Shown here piece by piece: positions 1 to 7,656 of a DNA stretch of 28,125 nucleotides. The stretch's first letter is position 1, and the number at the start of each line of letters is the position of its first letter. Made by a program: the position numbers and the translations under genes. The stretch is from Hydrogenophaga intermedia (GTDB taxonomy: Bacteria > Pseudomonadota > Gammaproteobacteria > Burkholderiales > Burkholderiaceae_C), in the NCBI GenBank assembly GCA_945869245.1, contig CAMBOY010000004.1, positions 1 to 28,125 of the forward strand, in the 5' to 3' direction. The notes beneath the pieces were generated by a model, which made no database searches, was not told the origin of the DNA, and saw only the letters and a list, made by a program, of their open reading frames with translations.

Positions 1-352
1 CGGCGGCGTCGCTGAAAGCCAGCGCTTTCACAGCCACGCTGATGTCACCCGTGGCGCCGCTGGGTGGAGTGACCACCAGGGTGTATTGGGTGTCACTGAC
101 CCGCGTCAGCGCGCCCATGGTGCCACCCGACACGATCAAGTCATCGGCACTGAAGCTGGTGCCGACAGCCTCGCTAAAAGTGAAGGTAAAGGTCACCGGG
201 CCGCTCGCGGTGTTGACGGCACCGGACGTGATGGTCACCGTGGGTGGAAAGACGTCCGGGGCGCCGGCGCCCCCGCCACCGCAGGCCGCCAGCTGCAGAC
301 TGGCCGCCACGGCCACGCCAAGAAGGGATAGACGGTGTGTGCTTGTTTTCAT
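1..352 (-). CDS. Ig-like-domain lipoprotein, 3' end cut by window edge
   Basis: The frame is open from an ATG at 352 to the left edge of the window, giving about 117 residues with no stop. The protein begins MKTSTHRLSL, has a short hydrophobic stretch and a lipobox-like LAAC followed by a run of glycines, so it is probably an outer-membrane or periplasmic lipoprotein. The rest is one bacterial Ig-like module (sheet-forming, with FTFTFSEAVG and YTLVVTPP). This module closely resembles the N-terminal module of the GH16 lipoprotein at 7657-8817. The start at 352 is preferred over an in-frame ATG at 358 because a GGAG lies 8 bases upstream of it. The missing C-terminal part is probably a catalytic domain, perhaps another GH16, but that cannot be seen. 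Upstream at 453-464 lies one of the shared operators, so the gene is likely co-regulated with the glucan locus. Confidence 0.75.
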   Translation of the reverse strand, partial: MKTSTHRLSLLGVAVAASLQLAACGGGGAGAPDVFPPTVTITSGAVNTASGPVTFTFTFSEAVGTSFSADDLIVSGGTMGALTRVSDTQYTLVVTPPSGATGDISVAVKALAFSDAA

Positions 353-451
353 GTGCATGTCTCCAGGTGTTGAGAAAGGTGGTGGTGAAATGAACGAAAG
401 AAGAGAGATGGCGCTGGGTGAGGTCCGTCGACAGTTGCGGTGGGGCCCGAC

Positions 452-465
452 AGAAAGCGCTTTCA
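452..465 (-). promoter_or_regulatory. LacI-type operator upstream of the Ig-domain lipoprotein gene
   Basis: The 12-base perfect palindrome GAAAGCGCTTTC (453-464) matches the three other operators in the window. It differs from them only at the first outer base (A instead of T). It lies 100 bases upstream of the lipoprotein start at 352. On the minus strand a TTGACC box (494-489) precedes it with 23 bases between, as in the other units. Confidence 0.7.
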
Positions 466-466
466 G

Positions 467-494
467 CAGATCGAATGCCTGTTTGCTTGGTCAA
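467..494 (-). promoter_or_regulatory. Candidate promoter for the Ig-domain lipoprotein gene
   Basis: On the minus strand a -35-like TTGACC (494-489) is followed after 16 bases by GATCTG (472-467), which is only 2/6 to the -10 consensus. The operator begins two bases further on. Support comes mainly from sharing its geometry with the two better promoters at 2941-2970 and 14475-14503. Confidence 0.35.
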
Positions 495-530
495 GTGCCG
501 CTGGCGATGGCCTTCGCCGCCGCATCCCCC

Positions 531-2819
531 TCACGGTTTGGTCTGCGTTTGGGCCAAGGTGCGTGGCGCAACCGCCAACGTCGTGCCGTCGCTGAAGCGC
601 ACCTGAATCGGTTGCTGGCCGGCGTTGAACGCCAGGTAGGTGCGCTGACCATCGGGCTTGCGGAACACCGAATACAGCGGGGTGTTGGCGGTGACGCCAA
701 AGTCTGGTGTACCCATGGCTTGCAGGCTTGAAATGAAGTGGAACGCGTGGGTGCGGGAGTCGCCCGCGTTGACCGAGCCCCAACGGTCCCAGCGCTTGAG
801 CCCTTGCTCAGGATCGGCCAAGGCCATGTACTTGGCGAAGATGTCCTGCCAGATGTCTTTGGGCGGCGCGTTGCGCGGCTTTTTGCCGTACTGCTCGTAG
901 GTCTTCATTTCCTCTTCCAGCGCCGCCAAGTTGCGTTTCACGTAGGTCGGATCGGTGCCCAAATACAGGTGGGCGCTGGTGATGGGCAGGAGGTTGATGC
1001 CGGTGATCTGACGCGGCTCGTCGGTCCACCAGGTGTTGTGCTGGTACTGGCCGCCGAACACCAAGCTCACGTCGGGGTTTTTGTACTCCGGCGCAAACAC
1101 CAGGCCGTGGATGTTGAACCAATAGTGGTTGATGGCTTGGATTTCGGTGCTACGCAGGTAGATGCCGACATCGCGCAGCGCCTTGTTGCCGGTGATCTCA
1201 CCCCAGAGAATCAGGGACGACCAAGCGTTGATGGCCTCGGACGAGGATTCGTTGTTGTTACCGAATTCGCCCACGCCGATGCCATTGGCCCAGCTGTGCC
1301 CCTCGTAGGGGTCGAAGTTGCGCAGGAACGGGGCGTTGGCCTGTCCGCGCTCGGTGTTGGCGATGTCGGTGACCAAGAGGTCGATCATGCCGCCCCAACG
1401 GTCTTTGGCGATCCAGCTGGGGTCGCGCAAGCCGATTTCGGCGGCGGTGCGAATCCAATAGCCGTACCAGAAATGGCGGTCGTTGAGTTCGGTGACAGCG
1501 AAGAATTCGTCCGGGTACATGGCCATGGAACCAATGGCCTTATCGAAATGCAGGTAGTTCTCGCGCTCTTTACCGCCCAGCCATTCCTCTGCGCGTTTTT
1601 TGGCGAGATCCAGCAGCCGGTCGCGCCCCTCTAGATCGCCTTGCTGCTCCAACACATCGGCCAGCTTGACGGTGCGCTGCAGGCCCAGGCCTTGCCAGTA
1701 GGCGCTGCGGCCGATTTGCAGCATTTCGCGGCGTGCGTTGCGCAGGTCGCGGGACATGAGGTCTTTGAGGGTGTCCGCCACGGGGCCGTCTTGGAGGCCC
1801 GGCCAATACGGCACAAAGCCGTTGTAGGTGTAGGTGGTGCGGAACTCGCGGGCGGGGAGCAGTCGCAACTGACCGCGAACCGTGTCAAAGGCCGGTCCGA
1901 GCTTGCCTTCAAGCGAACGGTTCTGGAACCAGTGGTGCGGATACAGGCCCAACAAGGGACCGTGGTCCTCGCCCTCCATGGTCTTGGTGCTTGCCGTGAA
2001 AGTGGTTTCCACCGTGCTGGCGGCTTCGTCGTAGCGCCATTGCACCCGGGTTTGCTCAATAAAGGCGTAGGCGTGGCGGGTGAATAAGGCCAGTGTCTGG
2101 GCCTGCTCATCCGGCAGCGCGGCCACCGACAAATAGCCCTTGCCCACTGGCATGCGGGCGATCCATTCGGTGGCGCCGACCTTGTCCCAGGTGGCGCCAG
2201 TGGGCGCGAACAGCGCGTATACCTTGCTGCCCACCCGCAGCGCCAACACGCGCGCATCGCCGCCCTCGTGCAGACGCTGACCTTCGGCCGGCAAGCGCAC
2301 GCGCGCATCACCTCGGCTGAGCTGGATCGACGCGTATGGGTTGCCACGGGCAACCACCACCTGCATGTCGTCGGCGCCGCGCGCCATGGAAATGCCGATC
2401 GACCAGTCGTCGGCTTTGGCCAAGCGCGCCGCACCCGGCTCAAAAGCGACCGGCGAGATCACCAAGGGCTCTTTGTGTGGGTAGCGAATTTCCACATCGC
2501 GCCGCCACGTGGGGACCACCTCTTTGGTCGGCAAGGCAAATTCCAGCCCCGCCGGGGTGGTCTTGACCGTAATGGGCTGCACAAAGATGGCTTCGGGCTT
2601 GTCGGCGAACGCCAGTGTCGAATACCACTGGTTGGTCGGCGCGGCGCGCTTGAGCAGCTCGGGCGTGCGGTGTGGCGCCGGCGGCATGGGCTTGTCACCG
2701 CCTTTGGGCGCCAGAAAATACGCGCCTTCGCCCACCTGCACGGTCTGCCCGATAGACGGTAGGGACAAGGCCATGCCGGCCAGTACAAGCAGGGCGCGGC
2801 GAGCGAGTGACAAGGGCAT
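531..2819 (-). CDS. GH81 endo-beta-1,3-glucanase, secreted
   Basis: This 762-residue protein has a Sec signal peptide (hydrophobic residues about 8-20, likely cleavage near SIGQ at 22-25) and no lipobox, so it is exported to the periplasm or beyond. The body matches glycoside hydrolase family 81, which hydrolyses internal beta-1,3-glucosidic bonds with inversion. Visible family motifs are PTNQWYSTLAF near residue 61, NDRHFWYGYW (446-455, whose Asp447 is the expected general acid) and NNNESSSEAINAW (521-533, with Glu524/Glu528 as the base candidates). The length fits the family without an accessory module. A GGAG lies 5 bases upstream of the ATG. It is transcribed alone, divergent from the porin operon, with its own operator at 2862-2875. 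No good -10/-35 pair was found. Its likely job is the first attack on laminarin- or curdlan-like polymer. Confidence 0.93.
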   Translation of the reverse strand: MPLSLARRALLVLAGMALSLPSIGQTVQVGEGAYFLAPKGGDKPMPPAPHRTPELLKRAAPTNQWYSTLAFADKPEAIFVQPITVKTTPAGLEFALPTKEVVPTWRRDVEIRYPHKEPLVISPVAFEPGAARLAKADDWSIGISMARGADDMQVVVARGNPYASIQLSRGDARVRLPAEGQRLHEGGDARVLALRVGSKVYALFAPTGATWDKVGATEWIARMPVGKGYLSVAALPDEQAQTLALFTRHAYAFIEQTRVQWRYDEAASTVETTFTASTKTMEGEDHGPLLGLYPHHWFQNRSLEGKLGPAFDTVRGQLRLLPAREFRTTYTYNGFVPYWPGLQDGPVADTLKDLMSRDLRNARREMLQIGRSAYWQGLGLQRTVKLADVLEQQGDLEGRDRLLDLAKKRAEEWLGGKERENYLHFDKAIGSMAMYPDEFFAVTELNDRHFWYGYWIRTAAEIGLRDPSWIAKDRWGGMIDLLVTDIANTERGQANAPFLRNFDPYEGHSWANGIGVGEFGNNNESSSEAINAWSSLILWGEITGNKALRDVGIYLRSTEIQAINHYWFNIHGLVFAPEYKNPDVSLVFGGQYQHNTWWTDEPRQITGINLLPITSAHLYLGTDPTYVKRNLAALEEEMKTYEQYGKKPRNAPPKDIWQDIFAKYMALADPEQGLKRWDRWGSVNAGDSRTHAFHFISSLQAMGTPDFGVTANTPLYSVFRKPDGQRTYLAFNAGQQPIQVRFSDGTTLAVAPRTLAQTQTKP

Positions 2820-2861
2820 AGTGGCTCCGAAGGATCAAACGGGACAGAAGCACATTGTCAA

Positions 2862-2875
2862 TGAAAGCGCTTTCA
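2862..2875 (-). promoter_or_regulatory. LacI-type operator upstream of the GH81 gene
   Basis: A perfect 14-base palindrome TGAAAGCGCTTTCA lies 43 bases upstream of the GH81 start. Its centre is 110 bases from the identical operator of the divergent porin operon, so the pair could support cooperative binding or looping. On the minus strand a TTGACA (2861-2856) abuts it, but no acceptable -10 box follows at the right spacing. Which promoter it controls is therefore unclear. Confidence 0.75.
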
Positions 2876-2940
2876 AATGGGCTACAGGTTTTCCCGCATC
2901 GGGACATCCCCAGCAGCGGGTAAACCCCGAGCGAAACACG

Positions 2941-2970
2941 TTGACGCCAGCACCGCTGAGCCAGTATGCT
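2941..2970 (+). promoter_or_regulatory. Promoter of the porin-GH17-GH30-GH16 operon
   Basis: TTGACG (2941-2946, 5/6 to the -35 consensus) is followed after 18 bases by TATGCT (2965-2970, 4/6 to the -10 consensus). The operator starts two bases further on at 2972, so the expected transcription start lies inside it. That is the classical arrangement for repression. Confidence 0.6.
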
Positions 2971-2971
2971 T

Positions 2972-2985
2972 TGAAAGCGCTTTCA
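2972..2985 (+). promoter_or_regulatory. LacI-type operator of the porin operon
   Basis: A perfect palindrome TGAAAGCGCTTTCA covers the predicted transcription start of the plus-strand operon, 90 bases upstream of the porin start. It fits the general LacI/GalR-family operator form with a central CG step, and also the TGWAANCGNTNWCA consensus known from Bacillus CcpA sites. CcpA itself is not expected in this type of organism. Confidence 0.8.
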
Positions 2986-3074
2986 TTCTGGCTGAGCCGT
3001 TTTTGTATTTCCGTGACGGCAACGACAGGCCAGCGAAGGCGCGACACGCACAAAAACCCCTTTGAGAGACGCCC

Positions 3075-4415
3075 ATGTCCCACGTCCCTTTTCGTTTCGT
3101 GAGCTCCGCCCCCACCCATGGCGCATCGGCCAACTGGTTCGGACCGATTCGCAGCGCCGCCGTGCTGTCGGTTGCGCTGTCGATGGCGGGCGCCAGCCAA
3201 GCGGTCGAGTTCGGCCCCTTCAGCCTGACCGGCTTTGCCAAAGCAGAGGTGGGGCTTGGCAGCAATGTGTGCGAGAACTGCCAGCTGCGGCCCAATGAAG
3301 ACCGGCACCGCGAATGGGCAGACGATCTGGCGCTGGGCAAGCGCTACGACACCCAGAAATTCGACGGCTGGCAATTTCAGCCCACACTCAACGCCAACTT
3401 TGATCTGGGCCAGGGCTTTAAGCTCAACGGCGCCATCAGCCAGCGCTGGCGCGATGGCAAGAAGGATTTTCCTGGTGTCTGGTTTGATCGCAGTGTCACG
3501 CTCAAACACGAGGACTACGGCGCGGTGCAGGCCGGCGCTTTTGTGCTGCGCACCTGGGGTTTTGCGGATTTCCCCTACGGCACCGATGTCGGCATGTCGC
3601 CCGCGTTCAGCGACAGCGGCGCTGGCTACGGCTTGGCGACCAAGGCGCTGCGCTACACCTCGCCGGTGATGGACTTGGCGGGTGGCGACATGGTGTTTGA
3701 AGTGACCTGGGACCAAGGCAACACCGACTTCAAAACCCACAAGCCGCGCCTGATGGAGTACTGGGTGCACTACGGCAGCGGCGATTTGCGTCTGGACATG
3801 ATGATTCAGGACAGCAAAAACGGGCGCCCCTCCGCCTTCACCAAGGGCCCCTTCACATCACTCACGCCGTCTGCAGCGGACGACCCCAAGCTGGGCTCAT
3901 CGAGCCAAAGCACGGTGCTGCTGCTGGGCAAGTACCGGCTCAATCCCAAGTACGAGGTGTCTGGCGGTGTGCGCTTGAACCGCTGGAGCGGCGCGTACGC
4001 GGTCAACACCGGCGGCAATGAGTGGAACGCCATGTGGAACGTGAACTGGGGCGGCTTTGACGCCAATGGTGTGCCCAATCCCGGCTACTCGGCCCGCAGC
4101 ACCGACGTGATGCTGGGCTTGCGCCGCTTCGACGGCCCTTGGACCAGCCATGTGGGGGTCACCCACTTGGGCAAAGCCAAAACCTCTAATCCGGTGGAGC
4201 GTGGACAAAGCAACTCGGCGTGGTTTGGCAGCGTGGGCACCAGCTACGACTTTCGCAATGGCTGGCGGGTGTATGGATCGCTCAACGCGGTGCTTTACGA
4301 CCGCAAAGGGCTGGCCCCGCTGTCCATGCCCAGCCACAGCGCTTTCTCCAACGTCGACTCCCGTGTGACCAAGCAAGGCAATTGGATCACGGTGGGCGCG
4401 GTCTACAACTTCTGA
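3075..4415 (+). CDS. Outer-membrane porin-like beta-barrel protein
   Basis: This 446-residue protein has a long N-region and a hydrophobic core ending in AGASQA, with likely signal-peptidase cleavage after residue 43. The mature chain is rich in alternating aromatic and polar strands and ends in VGAVYNF, the C-terminal phenylalanine signature of outer-membrane barrels. A pair of cysteines (CENC, about residues 73-76) sits near the mature N-terminus. It is the first gene of the glucan operon, 17 bases upstream of the GH17 gene, and there is no TonB-dependent receptor in the window. I therefore infer that it admits glucan oligosaccharides to the periplasm. The start is supported by GAGAGA 7-12 bases upstream. 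The precise porin family is not clear from motifs, and substrate specificity is inferred only from context. Confidence 0.8.
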   Translation: MSHVPFRFVSSAPTHGASANWFGPIRSAAVLSVALSMAGASQAVEFGPFSLTGFAKAEVGLGSNVCENCQLRPNEDRHREWADDLALGKRYDTQKFDGWQFQPTLNANFDLGQGFKLNGAISQRWRDGKKDFPGVWFDRSVTLKHEDYGAVQAGAFVLRTWGFADFPYGTDVGMSPAFSDSGAGYGLATKALRYTSPVMDLAGGDMVFEVTWDQGNTDFKTHKPRLMEYWVHYGSGDLRLDMMIQDSKNGRPSAFTKGPFTSLTPSAADDPKLGSSSQSTVLLLGKYRLNPKYEVSGGVRLNRWSGAYAVNTGGNEWNAMWNVNWGGFDANGVPNPGYSARSTDVMLGLRRFDGPWTSHVGVTHLGKAKTSNPVERGQSNSAWFGSVGTSYDFRNGWRVYGSLNAVLYDRKGLAPLSMPSHSAFSNVDSRVTKQGNWITVGAVYNF

Positions 4416-4432
4416 AACCGAGGTACAACGTG

Positions 4433-6223
4433 ATGCTCAATTGGTTCCACTCCGCCCAATGGCTCGGTCGCCGTTCGGTTGTCGCAGCCTCTGCGGCCGT
4501 GTTGCTCGTGTCCTTGGCAGGCTGCGGTGGCGGCGGCACCACGCCAGAGGGCGTGATCACCCTCAACACGCGCACGCTTCCAGCCGACTTCACCACCCGC
4601 AAGGCGCTGAACTACTCACCCTACCGCGAGGCCACCAATTCCAATGAACTGGGCGCGGAGGTCATCACCCGCGCCGAAGTGTTGCAAGACCTGCGCCTGA
4701 TTGAAGCGGCCGGCTTTGGTGTGATTCGCTTGTTCAGCAGCAATATCTTTGGCGATCTGGTGCTGAGCGTGATCCGCGAAGAAGGCCTGAACCTGAAAGT
4801 GCAGCTGGGCGCTTATGTGAACAACCCGGCACCCAAGGACTTGGCCGGCCGGCCGGTGTACAACGCCGCACTGGAAGCGGCCAACCAAGCGGAGTTGGCA
4901 GCGACCATTCGCTTGGCCAACCAATACAGCAATCTTGTCGGCGCGGTCAGCGTGGGCAACGAAACCATGGTGACCTGGTCGACACAGGCCATCGACCCGG
5001 ACACGATGGCGCAATACATCCGCCAGGTGCGCGATGCGGTGCCGCAGCCGGTGACCACCAACGACAACTGGGCGTTCTGGGCCGACGCGCCGGCCAGTGT
5101 GCTGAAGGTGGTGGACTTCGCCGCTGTGCACACCTATCCGCTGCTCGATACCCACTACAGCCCCGGCTTGTGGGAATGGAAGCGGGGCGATGTGCCCGAG
5201 GCGCAGCGAGCCGACGCCATGATGGACGCCGCCATCACAGAAGCGCAGCGCCAGTTTGGCCTGGCCCGCGCGTATTTGGACCGCTCGGGTCTGGCCAGCT
5301 TGCCCATGGTGATTGGCGAAACCGGCTGGACCGCCGTGGACACGGCCGGCGGCCCGAATCTGAACCTGCGCGCCGGCCGTGTGAACCAAAAAATGTATTT
5401 CGACCGGCTGCAAACCTGGGTGACCCAAGGACGCGCGGGCAACGGCCCGCAGGCCGTCTTCTACTTCCAGGCGTTTGACGAACAGTGGAAGCAAGGCGAC
5501 GACGGCTGGGGCCTGTTCAACAAGGATCGACAGGCGCGGTTTGTCTTGCACGGTGGCGGCGCATGCCCCACGGGCTTTGCGTCGGGCTGTGAAGCCTTGC
5601 CAGCGGGCGACAACGTGGCGCAAAAATGGACCGCACCGGTGCCGGGCGCAGCGGTGACCAGCGCCACGTACGACATTTATACCGACAACATCGCCACCGG
5701 GCTGCGCGGCGACGCGTTTGACGGCAACACCGCCGGCTTTGCCTTTGACCACAGTGCCGACCAAAAAGAAGGCAGCCGGAGCTTGCGGATCGCGCCCACA
5801 CCGGCCAACTACGGCTGGGGCTTTGTGATCAGCTCGCCGGGCTACGAGGCCGACGGGTCAGCGCCACGCACCACCACCCATTTGGGACAGTTCGCCAACG
5901 GTGCTTTGCGCTTCTGGGTCAAGACCAATGGCTACCCGGGCGCTCTCCGCGTCGGCATCAGCAGCGACGACCAGGACCGCGTCGGCCAATCGGCGTCTGT
6001 GACGCTGCAAAACGGCCAGTTCGGCTATTGCAACACCAACGCCTGGTGTGAGGTCACGGTGCCGGTGTCGGCCTTTGTGGCCGCCAACCCGAAGCTGGAG
6101 CTCAATGTGGTGTTCAACAAGTTTGTGATCTCCGATATCTTTGCCGACAACGGCAAGGCCGCCGGCACCACGGGCTTGCCGCCGATCCTGCTCGACAACA
6201 TCCGCTGGACCCAGGCGCAGTGA
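4433..6223 (+). CDS. GH17 beta-1,3-glucanase lipoprotein with C-terminal beta-sandwich
   Basis: The ATG at 4433 follows GAGG by 9 bases; the same frame runs upstream into the porin gene but has no ribosome site there. The 596-residue product has a lipoprotein signal (LLVSLAGC, lipidated Cys31) and a glycine-rich linker. A GH17 TIM barrel spans about residues 55-372. VGNE (Glu177) is the expected acid/base and IGETGW (Glu296) the nucleophile of this retaining family. Residues about 410-596 form a separate domain with YDIYTDNIATG and a final LLDNIRW, typical in pattern of jelly-roll carbohydrate-binding modules, though I cannot assign a CBM family. The stop overlaps the next start (GTGA), so the GH30 gene is translationally coupled. 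Likely role: cleavage or transglycosylation of beta-1,3-glucan at the membrane surface. Membrane side is not determined. Confidence 0.9.
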   Translation: MLNWFHSAQWLGRRSVVAASAAVLLVSLAGCGGGGTTPEGVITLNTRTLPADFTTRKALNYSPYREATNSNELGAEVITRAEVLQDLRLIEAAGFGVIRLFSSNIFGDLVLSVIREEGLNLKVQLGAYVNNPAPKDLAGRPVYNAALEAANQAELAATIRLANQYSNLVGAVSVGNETMVTWSTQAIDPDTMAQYIRQVRDAVPQPVTTNDNWAFWADAPASVLKVVDFAAVHTYPLLDTHYSPGLWEWKRGDVPEAQRADAMMDAAITEAQRQFGLARAYLDRSGLASLPMVIGETGWTAVDTAGGPNLNLRAGRVNQKMYFDRLQTWVTQGRAGNGPQAVFYFQAFDEQWKQGDDGWGLFNKDRQARFVLHGGGACPTGFASGCEALPAGDNVAQKWTAPVPGAAVTSATYDIYTDNIATGLRGDAFDGNTAGFAFDHSADQKEGSRSLRIAPTPANYGWGFVISSPGYEADGSAPRTTTHLGQFANGALRFWVKTNGYPGALRVGISSDDQDRVGQSASVTLQNGQFGYCNTNAWCEVTVPVSAFVAANPKLELNVVFNKFVISDIFADNGKAAGTTGLPPILLDNIRWTQAQ

Positions 6224-7584
6224 GCAACGTGGGTATCCGGTGGATGCTCAGTGACCGCCACAGCGGTGCCAGGCTGGCCGAGCAGCCGGCACCGCAGGCA
6301 CTGGACCACGCCCACAGCGCCAGCAACGGCCACCACGCGCCTGCGCTGTGGGTGGACACCTCGCGGCGCTTTCAAACCATGGAAGGGTTTGGCGGTGCTT
6401 TCACCGAAGCGGCGGCCGTCACTTGGCAAGCCTTGCCGGCCGAGGCCCAGGCGCGGTTCTTGAGCGACTGCTTTGACCCGGTGCACGGGCACGGCTACAC
6501 CCTGGGTCGGGTGCACATGAATTCCTGCGACTTCGCGCTGGGCAATTACGCCCATGTGGAACAAGCGGGCGACCATGCGCTGCAGAGCTTCAACATCGAC
6601 CGCGACCGCCAGGCGCTGCTGCCCTTCATCAAGGCCGCACTGGCGGTGGCGGGTCGGCCGGTGCGTTTGCTGGTGTCGCCCTGGAGCCCGCCCGCCTGGA
6701 TGAAGACCAACGGCGAGATGAACCACGGCGGCGCGCTCAAGCCCGAGTGCCGAGCCGCCTGGGCACAGTGTTATGTGCGCTTCATCCAAGCCTATGAGGC
6801 CGAGGGTGTGCCGGTGTGGGCGGTGTCGGTACAAAACGAACCGATGGCGCACCAACGCTGGGATTCGTGCATCTACAGCGCCGAAGAGGAACGAGACTTT
6901 GTGCGCGACCACTTGGGCCCCGCCTTGCACCAAGCGGGCTTGGGGCATGTGAAGATCGTGATTTGGGACCACAACCGCGACCTGATGGTGGAACGCGCCA
7001 GCGTCATGTACCGCGATCCCGAGGCGGCCCGCTACGTCTGGGGCACCGGGTTTCACTGGTACGGCCACGACTGCTTTGACCATGTGCAGCTGGTGCACGA
7101 CGCCTGGCCAGACAAGGCCCTGCTCTTCACCGAGGGCTGCCAAGAAGGCGGCCCGCACATTGGCTCTTGGGAAGTGGGCGAGCGTTATGCCCGCTCCATC
7201 ATCAACGACATCAACCGCTGGACGGTGGGCTGGATCGACTGGAACCTGTTACTCAACGAACAGGGTGGTCCCAACCATGTGGGCAACTTCTGCAGCGCGC
7301 CGATTCTGGCCGACCGCCACAGCGGGCAATTGATGCACCAAAGCGCCTATGCGGTGCTGGGCCACTTCGCGCGCTTTGTGCATCCGGGTGCGCAGCGGGT
7401 GCTGTGCGCATCGCCGCGCAGCGAGATCGAGGCCACCGCTTTTGCCCACGCCGATGGCGATACGGTGGTGGTCGCCACCAACCGCCACGACCATAGCGTG
7501 GCCATGCAGCTGGTGATCGACGGGCAAGGCTGGGCGGTGGACATCCCGCCACGCTCCATCTCGACTTTTGTGGCCTCGGCCTGA
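6220..7584 (+). CDS. GH30 family beta-glucosidase / beta-1,6-glucanase, no signal peptide
   Basis: This 454-residue protein starts at a GTG that overlaps the GH17 stop codon. An ATG at 6244 is possible but would cut the first beta-strand. It matches glycoside hydrolase family 30 (glucosylceramidase/beta-1,6-glucanase clade): QTMEGFGGAFTEA near residue 52, SVQNEP with Glu207 as acid/base, and LLFTEG with Glu305 as nucleophile. The C-terminal part (about 390-454) is the small beta-domain usual in GH30. No signal peptide is visible, so it should act in the cytoplasm, unlike its two lipoprotein neighbours. In laminarin systems GH30 enzymes often remove beta-1,6-linked glucose branches; that role is inferred here from context. 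Exact specificity (exo-beta-1,6, beta-1,3 or other) cannot be told from motifs. Confidence 0.88.
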   Translation: MSNVGIRWMLSDRHSGARLAEQPAPQALDHAHSASNGHHAPALWVDTSRRFQTMEGFGGAFTEAAAVTWQALPAEAQARFLSDCFDPVHGHGYTLGRVHMNSCDFALGNYAHVEQAGDHALQSFNIDRDRQALLPFIKAALAVAGRPVRLLVSPWSPPAWMKTNGEMNHGGALKPECRAAWAQCYVRFIQAYEAEGVPVWAVSVQNEPMAHQRWDSCIYSAEEERDFVRDHLGPALHQAGLGHVKIVIWDHNRDLMVERASVMYRDPEAARYVWGTGFHWYGHDCFDHVQLVHDAWPDKALLFTEGCQEGGPHIGSWEVGERYARSIINDINRWTVGWIDWNLLLNEQGGPNHVGNFCSAPILADRHSGQLMHQSAYAVLGHFARFVHPGAQRVLCASPRSEIEATAFAHADGDTVVVATNRHDHSVAMQLVIDGQGWAVDIPPRSISTFVASA

Positions 7585-7589
7585 GGCTG

Positions 7590-7603
7590 GCGCCCACGGG
7601 CGC
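7590..7603 (+). other. Small GC hairpin between the GH30 and GH16 genes
   Basis: GCGCCCACGGGCGC can fold into a 5-6 bp hairpin just after the GH30 stop. It has no following T-tract, so it is more likely a processing or stability element than a terminator. It could also be chance in GC-rich DNA. Confidence 0.25.
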
Positions 7604-7656
7604 TCGATGTCCATGCAATGCGCCAAGCCCCGGGCTGCGGCGCTGAAAGGCTTGTT

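Noticed and set aside
12..31. TGAAAGCC and AGCGCTTTCA inside the truncated lipoprotein gene, resembling an operator
   Set aside because: The two halves are separated by extra bases compared with the true 14-base palindromes, and it lies within coding sequence with no promoter geometry.
2833..2861. TTGACA at 2861-2856 as the GH81 promoter
   Set aside because: The -10 position at 17-base spacing (TTGATC) is poor, and the implied start would fall on the ribosome site, leaving no leader.
4220..4432. Upstream extension of the GH17 lipoprotein frame into the porin gene
   Set aside because: The lipoprotein signal must be N-terminal, and the ATG at 4433 has its own GAGG site.
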